Of a stretch of DNA of 39,866 bases, positions 8,636-16,976 are shown one piece after another. Below the pieces are notes generated by a model. The model saw only the letters and a list, made by a program, of their open reading frames with translations, was not told the DNA's origin and made no database searches. A program made the position numbers and the translations under genes. Source of the stretch: Phocaeicola sp. (GTDB lineage Bacteria; Bacteroidota; Bacteroidia; Bacteroidales; Bacteroidaceae); contig JARIAN010000115.1 in assembly GCA_029257865.1 (NCBI GenBank), positions 1 to 39,866 on the forward strand. Reading direction: 5' to 3'. Numbering within the stretch: position 1 is the stretch's first letter; each line of letters begins with the position of its first letter.

Positions 8636-8667
8636 CAAATGTAGATGTTTTCCTTAGATAATACAAG
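8636..8667 (-). promoter_or_regulatory. Putative promoter of the sdh/frd operon
   Basis: On the minus strand TACATTTG (8643-8636) matches the Bacteroides -7 element. CTTG (8667-8664), one change from TTTG, lies 20 bp upstream. The leader would be about 60 nt. Confidence 0.6.
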
Positions 8668-8754
8668 CAATTACGGAAATAATTCTTTAATACAGACTCG
8701 TTATTAATTACAATTTGTCATTTCAATAATCCAAGTGGACAGAATCGTTCGTGC

Positions 8755-8789
8755 TCTCTATCTCATTTATATTCTTCTCTATCTCATTT
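8755..8789. repeat. Two direct copies of TCTCTATCTCATTT, 21 bp apart
   Basis: Identical 14-mers at 8755-8768 and 8776-8789 repeat with a 21-bp period (two helical turns). They lie in the 432-bp divergent gap between the sdh/frd operon and the DUF4876 gene, about 90 bp upstream of the sdh promoter. They could be tandem regulator sites or a short duplication. The rest of the gap (8668-8998) is AT-rich and shows no ORF; a weak -7-like TATCTTTA is at 8855. Confidence 0.4.
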
Positions 8790-8998
8790 TCAATAATATC
8801 TTCCTTAGTCTTGTTATACCTATTAATTATTACCCTCTACAAATGAAGTCTTACTATCTTTACTTCTTTTCACCTATATTAGGGCTGTTTTACAAATAGC
8901 GTACTTCAGAAACCAATAATAAAACACTCATTTCTAGGTATTGCCCAAATTCTGTTTTATCAAGAAATTTGCAACAAAAAAAATACAACTATTATATT

Positions 8999-10183
8999 AT
9001 GAAGAAATTATTATTTATAATACTCTCTGTATTATGCCTTTACTCATGTAAAGATGACAATGAAGCTGTTTTAAACCAATTATCTGTACAATTAACCAGC
9101 GACCAGCCGATCAATGACTTCAGTACATTTAATATTCTATTGACCGACTTGAAATCAGGGCAGTCCTATAACCAAAAAGCAGATACCAAAGGAAAAGCAG
9201 TCTTCTCTCTTCCCCTCGGTTCTTATAATATAGAGGCTGAATGTCAAGATAAAGGAGCAACTGTGTCTTATGGAAGAAAAGACAATGTGATTTTCAGCGA
9301 AAATACTCAAGTAGAAATCAAAGTCGTTTCAGCAAACAATGCATTCGACAAGACATTTGTCTTGGATGAACTCTACTTTAACGGTAACAAGAACGGAAAC
9401 TACGACTATACATTCTACGAACAATACTTTACCATCAGAAACATCAGCAACAAACCATTGTTTGCCGATGGGTTGTCGTTTGGTATAACCGGAGACTTCA
9501 ATACTACAGAAGAAACCAGTGAAATGCAAAAGTTACTTCCGGATGTTGTTGTATTAAGCCAGTTTTATACAATACCAGGAAACGGAAGAACCCATAAAGT
9601 AGACCCAGGAAAAAGTATTGTCATTGCCATGTCTGCCATCAACCATAAAGAAGGTGGTGACAAGCCAAACAGCCTAGACCTTTCGGGTGCAGACTTTGAA
9701 ATATATGTAGAAAATGCAATGACTCCCGATAATCCAGAAGTTGAAAATGTAATCGTAAACTTTTCTACCTACCAAGCGTTTAGCTGGCAGTATTCAGGCG
9801 CAACTCCAATGGTCTTGTTCCGCCTGCCTGAAAATGAAAGTGCCGAGAAATTCATTGCTAAAAACAAAGATAAATTCATCAATCCAAACTCTTTCGGAAC
9901 AATGATACAAGACTATGTAAAACTTCCTTCTAAATATATCATAGATGGAGTGGAAACAGGAGTAATCAATGCTATGTATCATAAGACCCTACCAGGAACA
10001 GTAGACCTCAATGCCTTCATGATACCTGGAACAGGAATGCCTGGAGATGGATTCTACGGATATTTTGTACAACGCAAGCGAATCCAATCTGAAGACGGTC
10101 ATGAAACCGTACAAGATACCAACAGTGGTAAGGATGACTTTGAAATGATTACAGGTGGTGCAAAGAACTATCCTAAGAAATAA
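8999..10183 (+). CDS. DUF4876-like surface lipoprotein
   Basis: A 394-residue lipoprotein when started at the ATG at 8999. Starting there puts a typical lipoprotein signal at the N-terminus (MKKLLFIILSVLCLYSC, lipid-bearing Cys17 followed by KDD, an acidic stretch of the surface-export kind). The frame also opens 30 bp earlier, but that adds only a charged tail. The body has an N-terminal beta-sandwich-like part and an extended domain resembling DUF4876, whose function is unknown. It is followed by a strong hairpin, then a TonB-dependent receptor and a beta-barrel on the same strand. The likely role is ligand capture or an accessory lid for that receptor (inference from context, by analogy with other lipoprotein/TonB receptor pairs). 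Confidence 0.75.
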   Translation: MKKLLFIILSVLCLYSCKDDNEAVLNQLSVQLTSDQPINDFSTFNILLTDLKSGQSYNQKADTKGKAVFSLPLGSYNIEAECQDKGATVSYGRKDNVIFSENTQVEIKVVSANNAFDKTFVLDELYFNGNKNGNYDYTFYEQYFTIRNISNKPLFADGLSFGITGDFNTTEETSEMQKLLPDVVVLSQFYTIPGNGRTHKVDPGKSIVIAMSAINHKEGGDKPNSLDLSGADFEIYVENAMTPDNPEVENVIVNFSTYQAFSWQYSGATPMVLFRLPENESAEKFIAKNKDKFINPNSFGTMIQDYVKLPSKYIIDGVETGVINAMYHKTLPGTVDLNAFMIPGTGMPGDGFYGYFVQRKRIQSEDGHETVQDTNSGKDDFEMITGGAKNYPKK

Positions 10184-10205
10184 TCATAAAACAACTTTGA
10201 TTCCC

Positions 10206-10240
10206 AATGGTGTTTGCATATTTCTTATGCAAGCACCATT
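10206..10240 (+). terminator. Strong hairpin between the DUF4876 and TonB receptor genes
   Basis: Fourteen-base arms (10206-10219 and 10227-10240, one G-U pair) with a 7-nt loop are followed by the U-rich CTTTACTTTA. It lies 23 bp past the lipoprotein stop and 60 bp before the receptor start. It looks like a partial terminator that would give more lipoprotein than receptor mRNA, or a stabilising 3' end. Confidence 0.65.
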
Positions 10241-10299
10241 CTTTACTTTATAAAATCTGATATAGTCTACTAATATTTACAGAGCCATCACATAACATC

Positions 10300-13041
10300 A
10301 TGAACTTAAAATTTATCCTCGTACACATTTTGCTGTTCATCACTTTCTCCACTCAGGCACAGACCACACAGAAGATTACCATCAAAGGTAAAGTGATGGA
10401 TACCGAAACCAAGCAAGGTATCCCTTTTGCCAGCATCTATATTGCAGACTTATATCAAGGAACTGGATGTGACATGGATGGGAACTTCCAGCTTTCTATA
10501 CCTGTCAAAAAATCAATCGTCCTACAAATCAATAGCCTTGGATATGCTCCAAAAAAGTTAGAACTAGGAAAGAAAAGCGGATTCCTATACATCGAATTAC
10601 AACCTCAGAGCATTGAACTGGATGAATTTACCGTCACAGCCAACTACCAAGACAAAATAGGAGGCAACGTGAAAATTGGACAAGAAGCTCTGGAGTATAT
10701 ACAACCCACTTCTGTAACCGATGCACTTCTGCTGCTTCCTGGAAGCATCACGGGAAGCAACAACATGCAAGCCCGTAACAATGTTTCATTCCGACAGTCG
10801 GGAAACGACTTGTCTACCGCTTTTGGTATGGGAGTAACTGTAGACGGGATTCCAATGTCGAACGACGGAAACAGAGTACAGATGTCAGGCTTTACCGGCA
10901 ACTCTGCCATTGACCCCAATGGCAATTCGGCTGTCAATGCCGGAATAGACCTGCGCACCCTTTCTACCGACCATATAGAAAGTATTACTGTAACCAAAGG
11001 AATTGCTTCCGCCAAAGAAGGAAACCTCAGTAGCGGGCTCATCCAATTACACTCTAAAAAAGGAGAAACCCCTTTACGCTTCCGCACCAAATTAGACCCA
11101 CTCAATAAATTACTCTACATAGGAAAAGGATTTAAATTATCTGATAGACTAGGAACTTTACATATAGGGGCAGATATCGTACAGTCGGCCGCAGACGTGA
11201 GAGAAATCAAGTCGGCTTATAACCGTATAACTACTCAAATCAACTATAACAATGTATTCTATTGGGGAGAAAGTAAAATCAACTTCGACCAAAAACTAAG
11301 TTTCGTAAGTTCATTCAATAATATGAAAAGTGATGAAGAAATTATTGAAAACCAAGAAAAATACAAGACTACCTATCAAAGATACACCTGGTCAACCCGT
11401 CTGGAAGCTACCCTCAACAAGCCTATTATCGATAAAATAGAGTTGTTTGTATCGGCCGACTTCTCTAAAGACAATTTATTTCACGACAAAAAAGTGTTCA
11501 ACCAAGGAATATCAGCGATACAAAGTTCTTTGGTAGAAGGAGAAAGTGAAGGAGAATATCTTCCCAAAAACTATCGTACTTCCTATTCCATAGAAAATAA
11601 GCCACGCACTACCTATGCACGAATCAACGCCAATAAAAGTGGGAATTTCACTTCACACCTTAATTATACCATAGAGGCAGGAGGTACAATGCACCGAATA
11701 AAGAATAAAGGAAAGGGCTCGATAGTAGACCCTACCCGCCCACCATTCCCTTCTAGCTCCTTTATTCGCCCACGCCCCAACTATGCCATCCCAGCATTGG
11801 TAAACATGGCTTATTACTTGGACAGCAAACTACGTTATGAAAAGGAACAACATGAATTTATTTCCGCACTTGGACTTAGAGGCACTCAAATGTTCAATCT
11901 ACCTCAACAATATACATTGCATAATAAGCTACTATTGGAACCACGTATCCAGTTTTCTTATACTTTGCACCACAAAGCCAAAGGGAAGGAAATGACCAAT
12001 ACATTCAGAGCCGGATTTGGCATAGAAAACAAGCTGCCTTCGGCAGACTATCTCTATCCAGACAAAATCTACCAAGATTTCATCGTATTAAATGCTTATT
12101 TTGAAGATCCGTCTAAACGTTTGCTGATTACAAACACCAAGATACATAACCCCGAGAATCCGCAGATACGCGAAAACAAGAACAAGAAAATTGAAATAGG
12201 ATGGGATATGGCATGGAACGGATATAACTTTTCCCTCTCTGCCTTCCAAGAAAAAATGGCTGGAGGGATAGAATATTTCACCAAATATATCCCTGTGGCA
12301 TACACGTACTACGACAAACTAAAATATCCAGTAGACGGCAAACCGTCAAAAGAAGATTTCAACTCTTATCTTAAAAAAGACTTTACCACTTACAACACCC
12401 CAACCAATAGTTCGAAAGTGGTGAAAAAAGGTATTGAATATCGTATAAGAATACCACGGATAGAAGCCATCAAGTCTGAGATTGAAATCAATGGAGCATA
12501 TTATAAGACTTTATACACCAGTGGAGTGCCGGTCATGTTTCGTCCTTCAATCACTGAAAACAACAAGCCCTATCAGTTTGTAGGCATTTATGATGGATTC
12601 GACAAGACTTATTCTGAACGTTTCAATACCAATTTATGGATTAACACCCATATACCCAAACTAAAGTTGATATTCACCAACTTCTTCCAGCTTATTTGGA
12701 TAAGGTCTTCACGTTTGGGAAAAAATGTAGATGTATACCCATCGCACTATATGGATACCGACGGTATCATTACTCACATTACCCCAGAGGAAATAGAAGC
12801 AGATCCTAGATTCCACAGTATGAAACGCGACTTCTTGTCGGCCAAGTACAACACGAATCGCCTTCCCGTATCAATGGTACTAAACCTCAAGTTGACAAAA
12901 GAACTGAACAAACATATCAGACTATCATTCTTTGCCAATAACTTGCTGGATATAAACCCTATATACCAAAACAATTATTTAAAGACACAAAGAAATTGGA
13001 AAGCTCCTTTCTTTGGGGCAGAAATCATTATGAATTTATAA
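10300..13041 (+). CDS. TonB-dependent outer-membrane receptor
   Basis: A 913-residue receptor with signal peptide (MNLKFILVHILLFITFSTQAQ) and a CarboxypepD_reg-like beta-sandwich at about 25-110 (GKVMDTETKQGIPFASIYI). A plug domain follows at about 125-255 (DALLLLPGS, ... ITVTKGIASAKEGNLSSG) and then a long beta-barrel ending in an aromatic residue-rich strand (FFGAEIIMNL). It lacks an STN domain and is not followed by susD, so it is not a Sus-type glycan porin. Its length and plug are like siderophore, haem or metal receptors. It stands between a DUF4876 lipoprotein and a DUF6850-like barrel. The substrate is unknown. Confidence 0.9.
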   Translation: MNLKFILVHILLFITFSTQAQTTQKITIKGKVMDTETKQGIPFASIYIADLYQGTGCDMDGNFQLSIPVKKSIVLQINSLGYAPKKLELGKKSGFLYIELQPQSIELDEFTVTANYQDKIGGNVKIGQEALEYIQPTSVTDALLLLPGSITGSNNMQARNNVSFRQSGNDLSTAFGMGVTVDGIPMSNDGNRVQMSGFTGNSAIDPNGNSAVNAGIDLRTLSTDHIESITVTKGIASAKEGNLSSGLIQLHSKKGETPLRFRTKLDPLNKLLYIGKGFKLSDRLGTLHIGADIVQSAADVREIKSAYNRITTQINYNNVFYWGESKINFDQKLSFVSSFNNMKSDEEIIENQEKYKTTYQRYTWSTRLEATLNKPIIDKIELFVSADFSKDNLFHDKKVFNQGISAIQSSLVEGESEGEYLPKNYRTSYSIENKPRTTYARINANKSGNFTSHLNYTIEAGGTMHRIKNKGKGSIVDPTRPPFPSSSFIRPRPNYAIPALVNMAYYLDSKLRYEKEQHEFISALGLRGTQMFNLPQQYTLHNKLLLEPRIQFSYTLHHKAKGKEMTNTFRAGFGIENKLPSADYLYPDKIYQDFIVLNAYFEDPSKRLLITNTKIHNPENPQIRENKNKKIEIGWDMAWNGYNFSLSAFQEKMAGGIEYFTKYIPVAYTYYDKLKYPVDGKPSKEDFNSYLKKDFTTYNTPTNSSKVVKKGIEYRIRIPRIEAIKSEIEINGAYYKTLYTSGVPVMFRPSITENNKPYQFVGIYDGFDKTYSERFNTNLWINTHIPKLKLIFTNFFQLIWIRSSRLGKNVDVYPSHYMDTDGIITHITPEEIEADPRFHSMKRDFLSAKYNTNRLPVSMVLNLKLTKELNKHIRLSFFANNLLDINPIYQNNYLKTQRNWKAPFFGAEIIMNL

Positions 13042-13068
13042 TTTGACTTCAAGACTTATCATAAAAAA

Positions 13069-14679
13069 ATGAAAAAAATAATCTGTACAACTCTCCTCTT
13101 ATGGAGTGCTTGCCTTCTTACATATGCACAAAACGACTTGAGCCTCAGCCTAAAGTTATCACCTGAGAGCCCCGACCATAAAGGTTTATTCTCTTTACGA
13201 GAGAACCCGGCATTGATACACTGGATGGCCAATGACTCTACCTTTTCATTAGGGCTCCCTTCTTTTCACAAAAACATAATCCGCTCGGGGATATATACGA
13301 CCAAGACTCAAGGTGATTTCCTTTTTCACCAAGGCAATCACACCCTAGCCGGTGGCGCTTATGCGTCTGGTGAAAAACATTATACACATCTAGGAACTTT
13401 ATATGGCAGCGCCTCTTATGTACGCGAATACAATAAAGATGTTTCACTAAATTATGCCATCAATCCTATGGATTACTATCCTTATTTGGTGGCAGACTCA
13501 CTAGGAAGCGGAAAGGTGCGAAAAGAAACTTATACAGTAAAAGGAGGATTTGGATTCAACCTCCGAAAAACTTATCTGGGAGTATATGGAGAGTACGAAG
13601 GAATTGTTTCTTCCAAACAAACAGACCCCAAACAATCGGCTTACAATTCATGGTTCCGAATGAATGCCGGCATAGCCACTTCCTTCAGGAATCAAATTTT
13701 CTCTGCTTATATACAGCCTGAACTAAACAAGCAACATATTTCAGTAGGAGGATATAAACACGCTTCTGTTAAGTATTTCCAGTTCTATGGCTTTGGTGAA
13801 TGGAGCCACAAAGAAAGTAAAGCTGGATATAACTACGGCCGGATGATGAGTATTAAAGGGGTTAAAAGCAATATAACTTTCAAGCGCCGGCTAAATCATA
13901 TAGAAGATTTCAACTACCAGGCCAGCCTAAGCTACCACTTCCAACGGATGGATACGGAAGAAAACACCTACAAGAACCTCTTCCAAGCAAATACACACCA
14001 GTTATATGGTGAAATCATCTTATCAAAAAGATTCGGGAAATGGTCTACCTACCTACTCTATTCCGGAGATTACTCTATCCGAAAGGGTACAGAAAGTATC
14101 TATGAGAATAAAGAGGTTTCGGAGGAGCAGAGTTTATATGACTACACCAAAGTTGGAGAAAACCAACTCTATAAACTGACTCAAAGTCATTCTAATTTCA
14201 CCTTAAAGGCAACCAATCATTTCTCTAACAGGCAAGCAATTGAGTTTTCACTAGGGAGCAAACTGCTTTATTATAAAGAGACTTACCTGTCGCCCGAAAA
14301 AGAAATTATGAACTCCATCGTCCAACCATTTATTGATTTGAGCTATAAATTACGCTTACAAAAACATCAAATGGAGTTCTATTCAAAATGGGAAAGCAGA
14401 CTGCCTTTATCCAACACATTTAAGACCCCAATCTCATCAGATAATTTCATGGCTCTCCAGCAATCTTATATTCCTTACCTCATCAGAGGTGAGTCTGCAC
14501 AAGCCTTTAGCCTACAAGCTATTCATGCATACACTTTAAAGAATAAACAGCGAATTGGTACAACCATAGGGCTTTCATATTACTATCGTAGTAAAAAGAA
14601 TCACGAAAGTGCATATCAAATAGGATATCCTAACAGGCAACAAACAACAATCAACATGTCACTGTTTTATTTGTTTTAA
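13069..14679 (+). CDS. DUF6850-like outer-membrane beta-barrel protein
   Basis: A 536-residue protein with a signal peptide (MKKIICTTLLLWSACLLTYA|QND). The body is dominated by alternating polar/aromatic strands and ends in a barrel-closing pattern (QQTTINMSLFYLF, terminal F). It starts 27 bp after the TonB receptor, so it is almost surely co-transcribed. It matches my recollection of the DUF6850 barrels that accompany DUF4876 genes; no enzymatic motif is visible. It may form a second pore or an assembly partner for the receptor (inference). The 3' side carries the 22-bp repeat array, and no plus-strand terminator with a U-tract is evident. Confidence 0.75.
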   Translation: MKKIICTTLLLWSACLLTYAQNDLSLSLKLSPESPDHKGLFSLRENPALIHWMANDSTFSLGLPSFHKNIIRSGIYTTKTQGDFLFHQGNHTLAGGAYASGEKHYTHLGTLYGSASYVREYNKDVSLNYAINPMDYYPYLVADSLGSGKVRKETYTVKGGFGFNLRKTYLGVYGEYEGIVSSKQTDPKQSAYNSWFRMNAGIATSFRNQIFSAYIQPELNKQHISVGGYKHASVKYFQFYGFGEWSHKESKAGYNYGRMMSIKGVKSNITFKRRLNHIEDFNYQASLSYHFQRMDTEENTYKNLFQANTHQLYGEIILSKRFGKWSTYLLYSGDYSIRKGTESIYENKEVSEEQSLYDYTKVGENQLYKLTQSHSNFTLKATNHFSNRQAIEFSLGSKLLYYKETYLSPEKEIMNSIVQPFIDLSYKLRLQKHQMEFYSKWESRLPLSNTFKTPISSDNFMALQQSYIPYLIRGESAQAFSLQAIHAYTLKNKQRIGTTIGLSYYYRSKKNHESAYQIGYPNRQQTTINMSLFYLF

Positions 14680-14718
14680 ACATGTATCAAAAGAGGGATT
14701 TCGAAGAGACTAAATAAT

Positions 14719-14850
14719 CATCGGTATATTTTCCTCAGATCGTCGACATGTTTTTTTCAGATCGTCGGCATATTTTCATCAGAATGACGGCATATTTTTC
14801 ACCAAATGTCGACATATTTTCACCAAAATAACGGCATGATTTGAACAGCA
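14719..14850 (+). repeat. Six tandem copies of a degenerate 22-bp repeat
   Basis: The anchor CGG/CGA of each unit falls at 14722, 14744, 14766, 14788, 14810 and 14832, exactly 22 bp apart. The shared core is CGGCATATTTT followed by a variable CA-rich tail (CATCAGA or CACCAAA). Units differ at several positions, so this is an old or selected array, not a recent duplication. There are no spacers, so it is not CRISPR. It begins 40 bp after the stop of the beta-barrel gene and ends 8 bp before the upp terminator. A related array is at 36343-36452. Confidence 0.85.
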
Positions 14851-14857
14851 ATAAAAA

Positions 14858-14902
14858 AGACGAGATGCTCTCTTTCTATATTAAAGAAAGAACATCTCGT
14901 CT
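14858..14902 (-). terminator. Intrinsic terminator of upp
   Basis: A long stem with outer arms AGACGAGATG/CATCTCGTCT and inner arms TCTTTCT/AAGAAAGA is followed by TTTTTATT on the minus strand. It lies 25 bp past the upp stop. Confidence 0.88.
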
Positions 14903-14926
14903 CAAAACCACCTAAATTGAGCTTAT

Positions 14927-15580
14927 TTATTCTTTTTCACCATAGCATAAATCACCGGCATCACCCAAGCCTGGAACAATATAAGAATGAGTATTCAACT
15001 CCGGATCAATGGCAGCACACCAGATTGTTGTCTTGTCGGCCGGCATCACTTTTGCCACATGATCTACCGCCTGCTGACTGGCAATAACCGACACTACATG
15101 TATATGGGCAGGCTCTCCTTTTGTCAACAACGCACGATATGCCAATTCCATAGAACCTCCGGTTGCCAACATAGGGTCTACCAATATCAACGTTTTCCCA
15201 TCCAAACGAGGAGAAGCGATATATTCGATGTGAATATCGAAATTATCATCGTCTATAAATTTACGATAAGCAGAAACAAATGCATTTTCAGCATGGTCAA
15301 AGTAGTTCAAAAATCCCTGATGCAACGGAAGTCCCGCACGCAAAATCGTACCGATTACAGGTTGTATAGCTGGTACATTCTCCGTAGCTTGTGCCAATGG
15401 AGTTTGTATGGTTAATGACTTGTAGGGGAAATCACGACTAATCTCATAAGCCATAATTTCTCCGATACGTTCAATATTACGGCGAAAACGCAAGCTGTCA
15501 CCTTGAATGTTTACATCACGGATTTCTGCCACAAATTGGTTCAACAAAGTGTTGGCCTGGCTGAAATTTACAATTTTCAT
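14927..15580 (-). CDS. upp: Uracil phosphoribosyltransferase
   Basis: A 217-residue cytoplasmic enzyme of pyrimidine salvage (uracil + PRPP to UMP + PPi). The PRPP loop ILVDPMLATGGSMELA is seen, along with the C-terminal uracil-binding segment YIVPGLGDAGDLCYG. The length is in the normal 208-220 range. It is a single gene with a near-perfect promoter at 15659-15628 and a strong terminator at 14858-14902. Confidence 0.97.
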   Translation of the reverse strand: MKIVNFSQANTLLNQFVAEIRDVNIQGDSLRFRRNIERIGEIMAYEISRDFPYKSLTIQTPLAQATENVPAIQPVIGTILRAGLPLHQGFLNYFDHAENAFVSAYRKFIDDDNFDIHIEYIASPRLDGKTLILVDPMLATGGSMELAYRALLTKGEPAHIHVVSVIASQQAVDHVAKVMPADKTTIWCAAIDPELNTHSYIVPGLGDAGDLCYGEKE

Positions 15581-15627
15581 ATATTCGTTTATTTAATTTA
15601 TCCCGAATGGACATTATGATTCTTTTA

Positions 15628-15659
15628 CAAAGATAAAAAAACGTACCAAGATAAGCAAA
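15628..15659 (-). promoter_or_regulatory. Promoter of upp
   Basis: On the minus strand TTTG (15659-15656), a 20-bp spacer and TATCTTTG (15635-15628) match both Bacteroides housekeeping elements exactly. The predicted leader is about 40 nt. Confidence 0.8.
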
Positions 15660-15687
15660 CAGATATCCAATTGTGTCAAAAAAGAAA

Positions 15688-15715
15688 GAGGTCATCCGAA
15701 AAGACGAATGACCTC
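15688..15715 (-). terminator. Terminator of the TlpA-like lipoprotein gene
   Basis: The perfect 8-base stem GAGGTCAT/ATGACCTC with a 12-nt loop is followed on the minus strand by CTTTCTTTTTTGAC, a clear U-tract. It lies 23 bp past the stop at 15738. Confidence 0.85.
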
Positions 15716-15737
15716 CAACGGTTTTCAACTATTTTTC

Positions 15738-16901
15738 TTATTTCAACAATTTATTCAAGAAAGTATAAAATTCCGGGTCTTCACCTACTACAATCTTGAT
15801 AATTTTTCCTTCTTTATCAATCACCATCTTGGTAGGATATCCAGAAACTCCGTACATGATAGCCACATCCGGATTACCGGCATTATAAACATTAATCCAA
15901 GGCAACTGATGTTCAGCAACCGCTTTCTTCCATTTAGTTTCCTTATCGTTGCAGTCTACCCCTACAAATTCAATCTTTGACTTATGAGCCTCATAGGCCT
16001 TCTTCATCTCAGGGAACCCCTTGATGCACCATCCGCACCAACTTCCCCAAAAATCAAGCACTACATACTTACCTTTCAAAGAAGAGAGCGAGAAATCTTT
16101 TCCTTCGATAGTCTTCAGGGTGAAATCGGGAGCCTGTACTCCTTCTTTTATCTTTTCACGGGCAGCATTACGGGCAACTTCTCTTTCACAGCTTTGCTTC
16201 ATCATTTCATAAAGCGGTTTCATCACACCTGTTTTTACCGGTTCTGCCATCTCATCCAATAGTTTCTGACGTTCTGCCAATTTGATAGGAGTCTGAGACA
16301 GAATAAACAATGACACATCCTGGTCGGCATGGCTACGGATATAGTCTACCGCTACCTGACGCATATCTTCCAAAATCTGCTTGGATGGAGCATAAGCCTT
16401 GTGTACAGAATCGGCAGGCGCACCTTCCTGACTCATCTTGCTGCAATGTGCGCTCAAAGAATCCAGTTTCTCTTCAAAAGGTTTCAACTGAGCCTGAACA
16501 GAATTGTATGCTTCATAGAAAGCATCTCCCCCCAACGTAAAATCATCCAAAGAGCCTTTTATTGTCACTTGTTTTCCAGGAAGCAACAGCAAAACAGCCG
16601 GACGCATTGACATGGCGGCAATTCTACCTTGCGCATCGGGCACCATACTAGGCTTGGCCCAAATATACACTTGCTTCAACACATCGTTTTTTATGTTCAA
16701 TGAAAACTTACCATCAGCCATAGGTACTGTGTCCATCTGCACCTCGTCTGGTTGTCCCGATGGAGTTACTGCGAAAGAACGTACCAGAAGAGTATCGCTC
16801 GCCACACCAGTAAGTGCTCCTGATACTTCATACCTAGAAGAAGGGGTACATGCTGTCAGCAAAACCCCGCCAAACAATGACAAATAAAAACTCTTTTTCA
16901 T
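15738..16901 (-). CDS. TlpA-family thiol-disulfide oxidoreductase lipoprotein with DUF4369
   Basis: A 387-residue periplasm-facing lipoprotein. The signal peptide ends in LLTAC (Cys18). A DUF4369-type beta-domain covers about 24-130, a helical linker about 130-250, and a TlpA/thioredoxin domain about 254-387. The active site WCGWC is at 288-292 and the cis-proline segment is SGYPTKMV. Such proteins reduce disulfides in exported proteins. The gene is monocistronic, with TACATTTG at 16940-16933 as a likely -7 box and a terminator at 15688-15715. A cysteine-less relative is at 24307-25311. Confidence 0.93.
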   Translation of the reverse strand: MKKSFYLSLFGGVLLTACTPSSRYEVSGALTGVASDTLLVRSFAVTPSGQPDEVQMDTVPMADGKFSLNIKNDVLKQVYIWAKPSMVPDAQGRIAAMSMRPAVLLLLPGKQVTIKGSLDDFTLGGDAFYEAYNSVQAQLKPFEEKLDSLSAHCSKMSQEGAPADSVHKAYAPSKQILEDMRQVAVDYIRSHADQDVSLFILSQTPIKLAERQKLLDEMAEPVKTGVMKPLYEMMKQSCEREVARNAAREKIKEGVQAPDFTLKTIEGKDFSLSSLKGKYVVLDFWGSWCGWCIKGFPEMKKAYEAHKSKIEFVGVDCNDKETKWKKAVAEHQLPWINVYNAGNPDVAIMYGVSGYPTKMVIDKEGKIIKIVVGEDPEFYTFLNKLLK

Positions 16902-16932
16902 AATATTCTTACTATTTAATTTAATCTGCCGA

Positions 16933-16940
16933 CAAATGTA
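16933..16940 (-). promoter_or_regulatory. -7 box for the TlpA-like gene
   Basis: TACATTTG on the minus strand matches TAnnTTTG, 31 bp before the start codon. No TTTG is seen at the expected -33 distance. Confidence 0.45.
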
Positions 16941-16976
16941 TAAAAAGCCCGCTTTATTTCAGACTTTTACCTAAAA

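Noticed and set aside
14719-14850. CRISPR array
   Set aside because: Units are contiguous 22-mers with no unique spacers and no cas genes nearby.
15516-15728. Small ORF upstream of upp
   Set aside because: It overlaps upp, its promoter and the neighbouring terminator in another frame.
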